DNA of 64,000 nt, taken from Herbaspirillum robiniae. GTDB lineage: Bacteria; Pseudomonadota; Gammaproteobacteria; Burkholderiales; Burkholderiaceae_D. Below, one piece after another: positions 1 through 9,815 of the stretch (position 1 is the first letter of the stretch; every line of letters starts with the position of its first letter). The translations under genes were made by a program, and so were the position numbers. The stretch covers positions 434,001 through 498,000 of the forward strand of contig NZ_NJGU01000001.1 of NCBI RefSeq assembly GCF_002213415.1, given 5' to 3'. The notes under the pieces were generated by a model. That model was not told the DNA's origin. It saw only the letters and a list, made by a program, of their open reading frames with translations, and did no database searches.

Positions 1-1107
1 CGCATCTACCCGCTGGAAAAGTCCGACAAGATCGTTCCGCCGGAAGATTCGCCCATCGTCCCCGAGCTCGAGTACTACGTGCGCCAGTCGCTGGACGAGA
101 ATACCCTGTTCGCCTCCAGCGTCAACGACGTGGAAGGCTTCTGGATCAGTTTCAACATCGACGACGACCAGTACTGGCTGATGCTCGACCGCGGCCGCCT
201 GGATCGCACCTCGGGCCTGCAGTGGCTGGGCTGGGGATCGATTGCGCTGTTCCTGTCGCTGATCGGCGCGGTCTTCATCTCGACCCTGATCAACCAGCCG
301 CTGGCGCGCCTGACCGCAGCCGCGCGCGCCATCGCCAAGGGTCGCCAGCCTGAGCCGCTGCCCGAATCCGGCCCCACCGAGATCGAGGAAGCCAATCGCA
401 GCTTCAACCAGATGGTGGCCGACCTGAACCGCGTCGAATCCGACCGTGCCCTGATCCTGGCCGGCATCTCGCACGATCTGCGCACGCCGCTGGCACGCAT
501 GCAGCTGGAAGTGGAGATGGCCAACCTCTCCGACGAGGCGCGCGACGGCATGCACTCCGACCTGGCCCAGATGGACAGCATCATCGGCCAGTTCCTCGAC
601 TACGCCAAACCCTTCGACGCCAGCAACCTCGAGACCATCGACCTGGCGGCGCTGCTGCACGACGTCGCCGCCAAGGCGACGCGCCTGACCGACGTCAGGA
701 TCAGCGGCGACATCGCCACCAGCGCCGAAGTCGCCGGCAACGGCACCGAGCTTGCGCGCGTGTTCAGCAACCTGGTGGAAAACGCCCGCCGCTACGGCAA
801 GACACCGGGCACCGACTGCGCCGAGATCGACCTGCGCAGCCGCGTCGAGGGCCATAACGTGATCATCGAGATCGGCGACCATGGCCCCGGCGTGCCCGAC
901 AGCGAATGCGAACGCCTGCTGCGTCCCTTCACCCGGCTGGAAGTCGCCCGCAGCCAGGCCAACGGTTCCGGCCTGGGACTGGCCATCGTCAACCGCATCG
1001 TGCTGCGCCACAACGGCAAGCTGGCGCTGAAGGGCCACGACGAAACCCACGGCGGCCTGCTGGTCCAGATCACGCTGCCGCTGCAGCATCACCGTCGCCA
1101 TGGCTGA
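1..1107 (+). CDS. Sensor histidine kinase, EnvZ-like (5' end outside window)
   Basis: Inner-membrane two-component sensor kinase; the beginning lies upstream of the window, and the reading frame is open from base 1. The visible part starts in the periplasmic sensor region, then has one membrane segment (around bases 225-295, LQWLGWGSIALFLSLIGAVF), a HAMP linker, the phospho-acceptor H-box ISHDLRTPLARMQLE (His codon at 472), an N-box SNLVENARRYG, and G-boxes DHGPGVPD and GSGLGLAIV. The single HAMP and short DHp-CA layout match the EnvZ/RstB group, whose partner would be an OmpR-type regulator probably just upstream. The stop overlaps the next gene by 8 bases, so the two are probably translated together. 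Family assignment is firm; the stimulus and the exact name are not known. Confidence 0.9.
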   Translation, partial: RIYPLEKSDKIVPPEDSPIVPELEYYVRQSLDENTLFASSVNDVEGFWISFNIDDDQYWLMLDRGRLDRTSGLQWLGWGSIALFLSLIGAVFISTLINQPLARLTAAARAIAKGRQPEPLPESGPTEIEEANRSFNQMVADLNRVESDRALILAGISHDLRTPLARMQLEVEMANLSDEARDGMHSDLAQMDSIIGQFLDYAKPFDASNLETIDLAALLHDVAAKATRLTDVRISGDIATSAEVAGNGTELARVFSNLVENARRYGKTPGTDCAEIDLRSRVEGHNVIIEIGDHGPGVPDSECERLLRPFTRLEVARSQANGSGLGLAIVNRIVLRHNGKLALKGHDETHGGLLVQITLPLQHHRRHG

Positions 1108-1660
1108 GCGCAGGATCCCGGCCGTCCTGTTCTGGGCGGCATCCGCCCTGCCCGCGCTGGCGGCGGCGCAAAGCTACGCCGACCGCAATTTCAGCGTCGC
1201 GCCCGGCGCGCGCGACGGCAGCAGACCCATCGTCGTGCTGTCTCCGGTGCAACCGGCGCCGCCGCCTCCACCCGCGCCGGCCGTGCCGCGCAACGGCCCG
1301 GTCGGCTCCTACGCTTCGGACGCCGCCGGCCCGGACATCCGCGCCAAGAATGCCGACTACGCCACGTCGTTTCGCGTGGTCGAGCGCATCCCGCCCGGAT
1401 CGGTCATCCGGGATGTGGCATGGCGTTACGGGGTAAAAAACAAACCGCCCGGGTTCGAGGCGGTGCTTTGCTGGCAGGACGCCTCGACCTGCTGGACCGT
1501 GAGCGATGCCAACAGCGGCAATACCAGCTTCTTCAACGGCCGTGACGCCGCCCGTCCCTTCACGCTCTACTACCGCGTCAAGGGCGGCGGACATTTGCCC
1601 AACGGCCCGGTCAAGGGCGACATGAATCAGATCATCGTCACCTTCGACGTGCCGGGCTGA
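1100..1660 (+). CDS. FlhE-like periplasmic protein
   Basis: Predicted secreted protein of 186 residues. A signal peptide (basic MAERR, hydrophobic core, AAA-QS cleavage region near residue 24) is followed by a Pro-rich linker (residues 50-65). The C-terminal half resembles the FlhE domain as I recall it from enteric bacteria: a VAWRY motif (106-110), two cysteines a few residues apart (124, 131), a GGG turn (162-164) and a closing NQIIVTF strand (176-182). In enterics FlhE is a periplasmic protein tied to flagellar assembly and proton leakage. No flagellar gene is visible here; the gene overlaps the 3' end of a sensor kinase gene, so its role may be envelope sensing rather than motility. Identification is from motif memory only. 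Confidence 0.55.
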   Translation: MAERRIPAVLFWAASALPALAAAQSYADRNFSVAPGARDGSRPIVVLSPVQPAPPPPPAPAVPRNGPVGSYASDAAGPDIRAKNADYATSFRVVERIPPGSVIRDVAWRYGVKNKPPGFEAVLCWQDASTCWTVSDANSGNTSFFNGRDAARPFTLYYRVKGGGHLPNGPVKGDMNQIIVTFDVPG

Positions 1661-1673
1661 ACGGCGCGGCGAC

Positions 1674-3059
1674 TCAGCCGGCGAGGTCGTCGATCTCGCG
1701 CGACTTCTGCAGCGCATCGTCGATGCGCTCCACCGCAATCACCTTCAAGCCTTCGATCGGCTGCTTGGGCGCGTTCGCCTTGGGAATCACCGCAATCGAG
1801 AAGCCCAGCTTGGCCGCCTCGCGCAGGCGCTCCTGGCCGCGCGGCGCCGGACGGATCTCGCCGGCCAGGCCGACTTCGCCGAACACCACCAGGCCGCGCG
1901 GCAGCGGCTTGTTGCGCATCGAGGAGTTGATCGCCATCAGCACGGCCAGGTCGGCCGCCGGCTCGGTGATCTTGACGCCGCCCACCGCGTTGATGAAGAC
2001 GTCCTGGTCGAACGCGGCGATGCCGGCGTGGCGATGCAACACCGCCAGCAGCATGGCCAGGCGGTTCTGCTCCAGGCCCACCGACAGGCGCCGCGCATTG
2101 GGCACGTGCGAGCTGTCGACCAGCGCCTGGATTTCCACCAGCAGCGGCCGCGTGCCTTCCTGCGTGACCATCACGCAGGAACCCGGCACCTGGTTCTCGT
2201 GCTGCGAGAGGAACAGCGCCGAAGGATTGGAGACGCCCTTGAGGCCCTTCTCCGTCATCGCGAACACGCCCAGCTCGTTGACCGCGCCGAAACGGTTCTT
2301 GAACGCCCGCACCAGACGGAAACTGGAGTGCGTATCGCCTTCGAAATACAGCACCGTGTCGACGATGTGCTCCAGCACGCGCGGGCCGGCCAGCGCGCCT
2401 TCCTTGGTCACGTGGCCGACCATGATGATGGTGATGCCCGAGGTCTTGGCCGCGCGCGTGAGCTGCGCGGCGCATTCGCGCACCTGCGCCACCGAGCCGG
2501 GCGCCGAGGTCAGCGCATCGGAGTAGATGGTCTGGATGGAGTCGATCACCGCCACTTCCGGCTTGTGCTCGGCCAGCGTGCCCAGGATCTTCTCCAGCTG
2601 GATCTCGGCCTGCAGCTGCAGGTCGCGCGCGTCCACGGCCAGCCGCTTGGCGCGCAGCGCGATCTGCGAGCCGGACTCTTCGCCGCTCACGTAGAGCACC
2701 TTCTTGAGCTTGGAAATATTGGCCAGCGCCTGCAGCAGCAGCGTCGACTTGCCGATGCCGGGATCGCCGCCGATCAGCGCCACGCCGCCCGGCACCAGGC
2801 CGCCACCCAGGACGCGGTCGAACTCCTCGATGCCGGTGCCGAAACGCGGCACGTCGATCGCCTCGATGTCGGCCAGGCTGAGTACCGGCGCGGTCTGCGC
2901 CAGGCTCTGCGGTTGCGAGGAATAGCGGTTTACTCCCGCCGTTTCAGCCACAGTCTCGACCAGGGTGTTCCATTGCCCGCAAGCCGCGCACTGCCCCGCC
3001 CATTTGTTGCTGACGCCACCGCACTCGGTGCAGGTGTAATGGGTCTTGAGCTTCGCCAT
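1674..3059 (-). CDS. radA: DNA repair protein RadA
   Basis: RadA (Sms), a RecA-like ATPase that helps branch migration and processing of recombination intermediates. 461 residues, the usual length. It has the N-terminal four-cysteine zinc finger (C10, C13, C24, C27), a Walker A GGDPGIGKST, the RadA-specific KNRFG motif (FKNRFGAVNELGVF) and a C-terminal Lon-protease-like domain (GGVKITEPAADLAV through FGEVGLAGEIRP). The ATG start gives the standard MAKLKTHYTCTECG beginning. It converges on the FlhE-like gene with only 13 bases between the stops. Soluble, cytoplasmic. Confidence 0.97.
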   Translation of the reverse strand: MAKLKTHYTCTECGGVSNKWAGQCAACGQWNTLVETVAETAGVNRYSSQPQSLAQTAPVLSLADIEAIDVPRFGTGIEEFDRVLGGGLVPGGVALIGGDPGIGKSTLLLQALANISKLKKVLYVSGEESGSQIALRAKRLAVDARDLQLQAEIQLEKILGTLAEHKPEVAVIDSIQTIYSDALTSAPGSVAQVRECAAQLTRAAKTSGITIIMVGHVTKEGALAGPRVLEHIVDTVLYFEGDTHSSFRLVRAFKNRFGAVNELGVFAMTEKGLKGVSNPSALFLSQHENQVPGSCVMVTQEGTRPLLVEIQALVDSSHVPNARRLSVGLEQNRLAMLLAVLHRHAGIAAFDQDVFINAVGGVKITEPAADLAVLMAINSSMRNKPLPRGLVVFGEVGLAGEIRPAPRGQERLREAAKLGFSIAVIPKANAPKQPIEGLKVIAVERIDDALQKSREIDDLAG

Positions 3060-3103
3060 CGTGTTGGATCCTTGTTGTTTCTGCCGTGAAAAAAATGACG
3101 GCC

Positions 3104-4492
3104 TTACTGCGCCAGTACCGCCTCTTCATCGCCGTGCATGACGGCCTTGTCGGTCTGCCCCATCAGCTGGCTGGTGATGGTGCCCGCCGTCATGGAGCCG
3201 CTGACGTTGAGGGCCGTGCGGCCCATGTCGATCAGCGGTTCCACCGAAATCAGCAGCGCCACCAGCGTCACCGGCAAGCCCATCGCCGGCAACACGATCA
3301 GCGCGGCGAACGTGGCGCCGCCGCCGACGCCGGCCACGCCGGCCGAACTGACCGTCACCACCAGCACCAGGGTGGCAATCCACATCGGGTCGAGCGGATT
3401 GATGCCCACGGTCGGAGCCACCATCACCGCCAGCATGGCCGGATACAGGCCCGCGCAGCCGTTCTGGCCGATGGTGGCGCCAAAGGAGGCGGCGAAACCG
3501 GCGATGGACGCCGGCACGCCCAGGCGGCGCGTCTGCGCCTCCACGCTCAGCGGAATGGTGGCGGCGCTGGAGCGGCTGGTGAAGGCAAAGGTAAGCACCG
3601 GCCAGATCTTGCGGAAAAAGCGCAGCGGATTGACGCCGAACACCGACAGCAGCACGCCGTGCACCACGAACATGATCGCCAGGCCAAGATAAGACGCGAC
3701 CACGAAGCCGCCCAGCTGGACGATGTCCTGGAGGTTGGAGCTGGCCACCACCTTGGTCATCAACGCCAGCACGCCATAAGGCGTGAGCTGCATGACCAGG
3801 CGCACCAGCTTCATCACCCAGGCTTGCAGCAGGTCGATGCCGGCCAGCAGGCGGCGGCCCTTCTCTTCGTCGTCTTTCAGCAATTGCAGCGCGGCCACGC
3901 CCAGGAAGGCGGCGAAGATCACCACGCTGATGATCGCGGTCGGGCTGGCGCCGCTGAGGTCGGCGAACGGGTTCTTGGGAATGAACGACAGCACCAGCTG
4001 GGGCACGTTCAGATCGGCGACCTTGCCGGCATAGTTGCTCTGGATCGCCGACAGGCGCGCAGTCTCGCGCGCGCCCTGCATCAGCCCTTCAGCCGTCAGG
4101 CCGAACAGGTTGGTCACCAGCACGCCGACCAGCGCCGACACCAGCGTGGTCAGCAGCAGCGTGCCGATCACCAGCAGGCTGATCCGACCCAGCGACGAGG
4201 CCGAGTGCAGCCTGGCGATGGCGCTCAGGATGGAGGCGAACACCAGCGGCATGACGATCATCTGCAGCAGCTGCACGTAACCGTTGCCGACGATGTTGAA
4301 CCACGCAACGGACGCGCGCACGGCCTCGCTGCCTTCGCCATAGGCCAATTGCAGGCCCAACCCGAACAGCACGCCCAGCGCCAGCCCGGCCAGCACCTTC
4401 CTGGCCAGGCTCCAGCCCCGGCGGCGCGTCTGCGTCAGCAGCAGCAAGAGAGCGACAAATACCCCGACGTTGATGACAATCGCCTGATTCAT
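3104..4492 (-). CDS. tcyP: L-cystine:sodium/proton symporter TcyP
   Basis: Inner-membrane carrier of the dicarboxylate/amino acid:cation symporter family. Nearly the whole length reads like enteric TcyP (YdjN): [65 protein letters not shown], then [20 protein letters not shown] near the C terminus. These are the two re-entrant hairpins and the substrate-binding helix of the family. The start was set at 4492 ([10 protein letters not shown]) because a purine-rich AAAGAAGAAAGA lies directly before it and the family begins here; an in-frame ATG at 4558 would add 22 unrelated residues. It sits between radA and alr in the same direction. Likely a sulfur-source uptake gene. Confidence 0.92.
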   Translation of the reverse strand: MNQAIVINVGVFVALLLLLTQTRRRGWSLARKVLAGLALGVLFGLGLQLAYGEGSEAVRASVAWFNIVGNGYVQLLQMIVMPLVFASILSAIARLHSASSLGRISLLVIGTLLLTTLVSALVGVLVTNLFGLTAEGLMQGARETARLSAIQSNYAGKVADLNVPQLVLSFIPKNPFADLSGASPTAIISVVIFAAFLGVAALQLLKDDEEKGRRLLAGIDLLQAWVMKLVRLVMQLTPYGVLALMTKVVASSNLQDIVQLGGFVVASYLGLAIMFVVHGVLLSVFGVNPLRFFRKIWPVLTFAFTSRSSAATIPLSVEAQTRRLGVPASIAGFAASFGATIGQNGCAGLYPAMLAVMVAPTVGINPLDPMWIATLVLVVTVSSAGVAGVGGGATFAALIVLPAMGLPVTLVALLISVEPLIDMGRTALNVSGSMTAGTITSQLMGQTDKAVMHGDEEAVLAQ

Positions 4493-4598
4493 TCTTTCTT
4501 CTTTCCGTGAATATGATGGTGATACGGACGCATTCTGATGCGCAACGCGTCCCTCCATACGGCTTGCGTATGAATATGCCTGCGGGCTCGGATGATTG

Positions 4599-5678
4599 CT
4601 ATGCCACTTCGCGCACCGCCACGCGCGGCGCCAGCGCGCACATCAGCTCGTAGCCGATGGTGCCGGCGGCGAACGCCACCTCGTCGACCGGCAAGCCTTC
4701 GCCCCACAGCAGCACGCGGCTGCCGACGCGGGCGCCGGGGATATGGGTCAGGTCGACCGCCAGCATGTCCATCGAGACGCGGCCGACGGTGCCGGTCTTC
4801 ACGCCGTCCACCACCACCGGCGTGCCGTTGGGCGCATGGCGGGGATAGCCGTCGGCATAGCCGCAGGCGACCACGCCGACCTTCATCGGCTTGTCGGCCA
4901 CGAAGCGGCTGCCGTAGCCGACCGCCTCGCCGGGCGCGATGTCCTGCACGCCGATGATCTCGCTCTCCAGCGTCATGGCCGGGCGCAGGCCGAAATCGGC
5001 CGCGCTGCCGCCGCCGGGCGTGCCGCCGTACAGCATGATGCCGGGACGCACCCAGTCGAAGGCCAGCTCCGCGTGCAGCAGGTCGCCGGCGGAGTTGCAC
5101 AGGCTCCGGGGCGCATCCAGCCCGGCCGTGCCGGCATTGAAGCGCTTGACCTGCTCTTCCAGCGCGAGGCCGGGATTGCCGGCGTCGTCGGCATTGGCGA
5201 AGTGCGTCATCATGGTGACGCTGCGGATGGAGGCGATGCGGCCCAGGCGTTCAAAGGCGGCGCGATAGGCCTCGGGCTTGAAGCCCAGGCGGTTCATGCC
5301 GCTGTTCATCTTCAGATGGGCGTGCAGGCCGGCCTTGGTCTCGAAGCCCTCCAGCAGCGCGATCTGCTCTTCGCAATGGACGGCGAACTGGATGTCATGG
5401 GCCGCCAGCAGCGGCAGGTCGGCGGCGTCGAAGAAGCCTTCCAGCAGCAGGATGGGCTTGGTCCAGCCCAGCTCGCGCAGGCGCACTGCATAGTCGACCT
5501 CGATCAGCGCCAGGCCGTCAGCCGCCGCGAAACCTCGCATCGCCCGCTCCAGGCCATGGCCGTAGGCGTTGGCCTTGACGACTCCCCAGGCGCGGGCGTT
5601 GGGCGCGTGGGCTTTGGCCACGGCAAGATTGTGTTGAAGCGCGGAAATGCTGATGGAAGCGACGATCGGTCTTGGCAT
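4599..5678 (-). CDS. alr: Alanine racemase
   Basis: PLP enzyme that converts L-alanine to D-alanine for peptidoglycan. 359 residues with the start at 5678 ([18 protein letters not shown]); an upstream in-frame ATG at 5792 would add 38 low-complexity residues not seen in the family. The PLP lysine motif [10 protein letters not shown] is near residue 35. The C-terminal beta domain carries [13 protein letters not shown] and [13 protein letters not shown], the segment with a catalytic tyrosine and the substrate-contact methionine. Cytoplasmic. Divergent from lplT, with about 220 bases between the starts. Confidence 0.96.
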   Translation of the reverse strand: MPRPIVASISISALQHNLAVAKAHAPNARAWGVVKANAYGHGLERAMRGFAAADGLALIEVDYAVRLRELGWTKPILLLEGFFDAADLPLLAAHDIQFAVHCEEQIALLEGFETKAGLHAHLKMNSGMNRLGFKPEAYRAAFERLGRIASIRSVTMMTHFANADDAGNPGLALEEQVKRFNAGTAGLDAPRSLCNSAGDLLHAELAFDWVRPGIMLYGGTPGGGSAADFGLRPAMTLESEIIGVQDIAPGEAVGYGSRFVADKPMKVGVVACGYADGYPRHAPNGTPVVVDGVKTGTVGRVSMDMLAVDLTHIPGARVGSRVLLWGEGLPVDEVAFAAGTIGYELMCALAPRVAVREVA

Positions 5679-5900
5679 GGTGTCCTGATGCGGTTGAACG
5701 GTGGGCTGAGGCAGGCAATGCGCGCCGCGCGGACCGGATGCAGGCTCGCGTCGGCCGTGGCGCGCCCGGAAGTTTTGCCCAGCCGGGAACAAGCGGGCAT
5801 TTTACCGGACGAACATCTTTCTGGTCAGACTTAACAGTGATGCGCCATGGTTTCATGGTATAAAGCTAGCCGGACCTAATTTGTTACATTTTGGACAGGG

Positions 5901-7169
5901 ATGAATCGCGGTTTTTACACCATCATGGCGGCGCAATTCTTTTCGTCGCTCGCCGATAACGCGCTGCTGATCGCCGCCATCGCTCTCCTAGCCGAAATGC
6001 ATTCACCTGCGTGGATGACTCCGCTGCTGAAGCTTTTCTTCGTCCTTTCCTACGTCTTGCTGGCCGCCTTCGTCGGCGCCTTCGCCGATGCCTTCCCCAA
6101 GGGCAAGGTCATGCTGATCACCAACATGATCAAGATCGTCGGCTGCGGGATGATGTTCTTCACCGTCCACCCGCTGCTGGCCTACGCCGTGGTCGGGTTC
6201 GGGGCGGCGGCCTACTCGCCGGCCAAATACGGGATCCTGACCGAACTGCTGCCACCGGAAAAACTGGTAGCCGCCAACGGATGGATCGAAGGGCTGACGG
6301 TCGGCTCCATCATCATGGGAACGGTACTGGGCGGCGCGCTGGTCAATCCGCACATCGCCTCCATGATCCTCAGCTTCGATTTCCCCCTCTTCGATCTCCC
6401 GATCGATACGCCCACCGAAGCGGCGCTCTGCATCATCTCCCTCATCTACATCGTCGCCGCCCTGTTCAACCTCAGCATCCCCGATACCGGCGCCCGCTAC
6501 GAGCACCAGCAACGCAATCCGATCCGCCTGATCATCGACTTCGCCGGCTGCTTCAGCACGCTGTGGAAGGACAAGCTCGGCCAGATCTCGCTGGCGGTGA
6601 CCACGCTGTTCTGGGGCGCCGGCGCCACGCTGCAGTTCATCGTGCTGAAATGGGCCGAGAAGTCGCTGCACATGCCGCTGGACCGCGCCGCCATCCTGCA
6701 GGGCATCGTCGCCGTCGGCGTGGCGCTGGGCGCGATGGCCGCCGCGCGTTTCGTGCCGCTGAAGAAGTCGCTGTCGGTGATGCCGCTGGGCATCATCATG
6801 GGCATCGTGGTGATGCTGATGACCACCACCACCTCGGTCTGGGTCGCCTATCCGCTGCTGGTGATCATCGGCGCGCTGTCCGGCTACTTCGTGGTGCCGA
6901 TGAACGCGCTGCTGCAGCACCGCGGCCACGTGCTGATGAGCGCCGGCCACTCGATCGCCGTCCAGAACTTCAACGAGAACCTGTCGGTGCTGACCATGCT
7001 GGTGCTGTACGCCTTCATGGTGCGCATGAACCTGGACGTCAACACCGTGATCCTGATCTTCGGCACCTTCGTGGCCGGCATCATGTACCTGATCATGCGC
7101 CGCCACGCGGCCAACCAGCGCGAACACGATTCGCTCTCGCTGATCGGCGAAGACAAGCACCCGCACTGA
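5901..7169 (+). CDS. lplT: Lysophospholipid transporter LplT
   Basis: MFS-fold inner-membrane flippase that imports lysophospholipids for re-acylation. 422 residues, about 12 hydrophobic segments. The N terminus MNRGFYTIMAAQFFSSLADN and LITNMIKIVGCGMMFF, with YSPAKYGILTELLPPEKLVAANGW, are characteristic of LplT. In enterics lplT sits beside the acyltransferase gene aas; here no acyltransferase is adjacent and the partner must be elsewhere. Start ATG 5901 is preceded by GGACAGGG. Confidence 0.93.
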   Translation: MNRGFYTIMAAQFFSSLADNALLIAAIALLAEMHSPAWMTPLLKLFFVLSYVLLAAFVGAFADAFPKGKVMLITNMIKIVGCGMMFFTVHPLLAYAVVGFGAAAYSPAKYGILTELLPPEKLVAANGWIEGLTVGSIIMGTVLGGALVNPHIASMILSFDFPLFDLPIDTPTEAALCIISLIYIVAALFNLSIPDTGARYEHQQRNPIRLIIDFAGCFSTLWKDKLGQISLAVTTLFWGAGATLQFIVLKWAEKSLHMPLDRAAILQGIVAVGVALGAMAAARFVPLKKSLSVMPLGIIMGIVVMLMTTTTSVWVAYPLLVIIGALSGYFVVPMNALLQHRGHVLMSAGHSIAVQNFNENLSVLTMLVLYAFMVRMNLDVNTVILIFGTFVAGIMYLIMRRHAANQREHDSLSLIGEDKHPH

Positions 7170-7220
7170 CCGCCGCTGCCGGCGCGCCTGCGGCGCCCGG
7201 CCGGCTCCAGCCCCTCTTCC

Positions 7221-8273
7221 TCAGACCCGCTGTACCGCGTGCCTTGCGCTGTCGGCGGCGCGCCGTTCCCATCCGTCGGGAACGATAAAGCCGCGTTCGA
7301 CTTCCAGCATTTCGCCGTCCGTCGACGCCCGGCACACGGCAAGCATCACGGGCGCCTCCTCGAGGCTGAAGCGGGCCGCCAGCGCCGTCAACAGATCGGG
7401 CAGGTCCAGCCCACGGCTGACCGGCGCGCGGGCCGGCGCCAGCCATTCCAGGCGCGGCAACAGCAGGAACAGCGTCCCTGGCGGGAAGGCACGCGCCTGC
7501 AGCCCGCCGGCGTCGCACCAGAAACCGCGGCAATGCCGGGGCTCGATGCCCATGGCCGGTGGCAGCGCGGGCGCGTCGCCCTGGTCATCCGGGTTATCCC
7601 GGTAGAACAGCCATCCCTTGACCAGCGCCTGGGCCGAGACGACCGGCTCGGGCAGCACCGCGGCGGCGGCAGGATGCTGCGACAGCATCAGCTGCTGCAC
7701 CATGATCTTGCGCATCTTGCGGCCGAGCGAATCGGCCAGGTTCGGGCCGACAAAGGCGTCGGGGGACATGCCGTCGCCATCGGCAACCCGGGGCGCCGGC
7801 TCGAGCAGGTAGAACTTGGTCGCGAATTCCCAATGCTCCAGGCCGGCGCCTGAGGCCGTATCCGGACGCTTGACCAGGAAGTCGAACTCGCCCAGCGTCT
7901 CGCGGGTGGCGCCGTTGTTGCGCACCTGCAGGTTGGCTGCCACCAGCTGGCCTTGCCGTGCCAGATAGAAACCCAGCAGCTTCTCCGCATAGCGGCCCAG
8001 GCGCGCCGACGGCTGGCGCTCCATGTGCGCATGCAGGGACTGGTTCAGCACGGGATCATCCTGCAGGCGGTTCAGCCACGCGGCCACATCCTCGCTCACC
8101 GGCCCGAGCGTGGCGATGCGTCCCTGCCAGCATGGCGCATCGGGCGCCATCAGGTCCGGGGCATCGAGCAGCCAGGCCAGCGCCCGTACGTGCGGGTCGC
8201 GCAACTGCGGCCAGCGGCGCTGGAAGCGCTGCTGGCTGCTTTCCCCGGCCAGCTGTACGCCGCCGTGGCTCAT
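7221..8273 (-). CDS. DUF1853 family protein
   Basis: Cytoplasmic protein of 350 residues of unknown function that I recognise as the DUF1853 family. Conserved-looking stretches are RLGRYAEKLLGFYL (91-104), TLGEFDFLV (127-134) and HWEFATKFYLL (147-157). An acidic residue in the first, an E-x-D in the second and an E-x3-K in the third recall the core of PD-(D/E)XK nuclease-like folds, but the spacing is not canonical and no activity is claimed. The start is two bases from the udg stop, so it is the last gene of tsaB-rimI-udg-DUF1853. No signal peptide or membrane segment. Confidence 0.75.
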   Translation of the reverse strand: MSHGGVQLAGESSQQRFQRRWPQLRDPHVRALAWLLDAPDLMAPDAPCWQGRIATLGPVSEDVAAWLNRLQDDPVLNQSLHAHMERQPSARLGRYAEKLLGFYLARQGQLVAANLQVRNNGATRETLGEFDFLVKRPDTASGAGLEHWEFATKFYLLEPAPRVADGDGMSPDAFVGPNLADSLGRKMRKIMVQQLMLSQHPAAAAVLPEPVVSAQALVKGWLFYRDNPDDQGDAPALPPAMGIEPRHCRGFWCDAGGLQARAFPPGTLFLLLPRLEWLAPARAPVSRGLDLPDLLTALAARFSLEEAPVMLAVCRASTDGEMLEVERGFIVPDGWERRAADSARHAVQRV

Positions 8274-8274
8274 T

Positions 8275-9339
8275 TCAGTTGGAGGATTGCTGCTGATAGG
8301 TCGACATCGCCAGGCACAGGTCGGCCCATGCCTTGCTCTTGTCGCCCAGCGTGCGCAACAGGTAGGCCGGGTGGTAAGTCACCACCAGCGGCAGGTCCTG
8401 GTAACGGTGCACGGTGCCGCGCAGGCGCGAGACCGGCGTGGACGGGTCCATGCCCAGCAGCGAGATCGCCGCGGTCTTGCCCAGCGCCACCAGCACGGTG
8501 GGCTGGATCAGCGCGATCTGGCGTTGCAGGTAAGGCAGGCAGGAAGCCACTTCCTGCGGCGAAGGCGGACGGTCGCGGCCGTCGTCGCCGGTCGGCCGGC
8601 ATTTCACGATATTGGCGATATAGGCGTTGTCGCCGCGCCTGACGCCCATGGCCGCCAGCATGTTGTCCAGCAGCTTGCCCGCGGGGCCGACGAAGGGCTC
8701 GCCCTGCTGGTCCTCGTTGCGGCCGGGACCTTCGCCGATGAAGAGCCACTTGGCCTTCTCGTCGCCGACGCCGAAGACGGTGTTCTTGCGCCCCTTGCAC
8801 AGGCCGCAGCGGCGGCAGTCGGAGACGATCTCCTTGAGCTGCGGCCACTCCATGGCGGCGATCCTGGCCACCATCGGATCGACCTGTGCCGGCGCATCCT
8901 CGCCCTCGTCCTCGCCGATGCCGTCCAGGATCAGCGCCGGCTCCACCGAGGCGGCGAAATCCATCTCGTCCAGCCAGGAAGGCGGGCCGCCGTCGTCTTC
9001 AACCGGCGCGCTGCGACGCTCGGGAGCGCGCGGCATGGCCGGAGCGGCAGGCGCCGCAGGCGCGGGACGCGGCGCCGGCCTTGCCACAGGGGCAGCCGGA
9101 GCTGCCGCAAAGGCATCCTCCAGGTCCTCATGCTGCACGGGCTGCGCCACCGGGCGCGCAAGCGGCGCGGCCGCCTGGAGCGGCGAAGCGGTCTCGGCCG
9201 CCGCAGGCATCACGGCGTCCGCGGCAACCGCTTCTTCCACCGCCAGTTCGCGACGCACCCACACCGGGCCGATGCCCAGCGCGTCCAGCAGCTCCAGCGA
9301 GGAGCCGAATCCATTCTCGTTCTTCAATTCTTCGCTCAT
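8275..9339 (-). CDS. Uracil-DNA glycosylase, family 4 (iron-sulfur type)
   Basis: Removes uracil from DNA in base-excision repair. The catalytic domain (about residues 165-354) has the iron-sulfur cysteines (CGLC at 178-181, C247, C267), motif A GEGPGRNEDQQGEPFVG and motif B HPAYLLR, all typical of family 4 (UdgA) enzymes. It is preceded by an unusual N-terminal region of about 160 residues rich in Ala, Pro and acidic residues, probably a flexible tether. The ATG overlaps the rimI stop by four bases (ATGA), which implies translational coupling. Related phage SPO1 polymerase-like proteins share the fold, but the motifs favour a glycosylase. Confidence 0.92.
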   Translation of the reverse strand: MSEELKNENGFGSSLELLDALGIGPVWVRRELAVEEAVAADAVMPAAAETASPLQAAAPLARPVAQPVQHEDLEDAFAAAPAAPVARPAPRPAPAAPAAPAMPRAPERRSAPVEDDGGPPSWLDEMDFAASVEPALILDGIGEDEGEDAPAQVDPMVARIAAMEWPQLKEIVSDCRRCGLCKGRKNTVFGVGDEKAKWLFIGEGPGRNEDQQGEPFVGPAGKLLDNMLAAMGVRRGDNAYIANIVKCRPTGDDGRDRPPSPQEVASCLPYLQRQIALIQPTVLVALGKTAAISLLGMDPSTPVSRLRGTVHRYQDLPLVVTYHPAYLLRTLGDKSKAWADLCLAMSTYQQQSSN

Positions 9340-9815
9340 AACGCCAGACTCATGACGATGGCCCCTTCGCGGGCATTGTCCGCTGCGGGGTAGTAATTCT
9401 TGCGACGGCCGATTTCAGAAAAGCCGTAGCGCCTGTAGACCTTGATCGCGTGCGCATTGGATTCGCGCACTTCCAGCAGCATGGTGCGCATGCCGTGCCT
9501 GCCGGCCAGCATGGTGGCCTGGTTGAGCAGCATCTGGCCCAGCCCCTTGTGCTGGTGCGCCGCGGCCACGCTGATGTTGAGCAGGTGCGCCTCTTCCACC
9601 GCCAGCATGACCAGGAAATAGCCCAGCAACGCATGATCGCCGTCGCGCAGGGTCTGCGCCTGGTAGCCGCTGTAGAGCGAGTCGAGGAAATTGCCGCGCG
9701 TCCAGGGATGCGAATAGACGGCGTTCTCGATCTCCACCACGGCCTCGACATCCTCGGCCGTCATCGGCGCAAACTCCAGCGCGCCGTATTGCGCCGGCAG
9801 TGCCGCCACGCTCAC
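9336..9815 (-). CDS. rimI: Ribosomal protein S18-alanine N-acetyltransferase
   Basis: GNAT acetyltransferase that modifies the N-terminal alanine of ribosomal protein S18. 159 residues from the GTG at 9815. That start is preferred because AAGGGGGC lies just before it and it overlaps the tsaB stop as GTGA; the next ATG (MTAEDVEAVVEIE) would cut into the first strand. Visible features: ENAVYSHPW, LNISVAAAHQHKGLGQMLL (the acetyl-CoA loop) and the C-terminal LEVRESNAHAIKVYRRYGF. Pairing with tsaB is common in proteobacteria. Confidence 0.92.
   Translation of the reverse strand: MSVAALPAQYGALEFAPMTAEDVEAVVEIENAVYSHPWTRGNFLDSLYSGYQAQTLRDGDHALLGYFLVMLAVEEAHLLNISVAAAHQHKGLGQMLLNQATMLAGRHGMRTMLLEVRESNAHAIKVYRRYGFSEIGRRKNYYPAADNAREGAIVMSLAL

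Noticed and set aside
2028..3089. Long open frame antisense to radA
   Set aside because: Arg/His/Gln-rich shadow translation of a well-recognised gene; no domain and no ribosome site.
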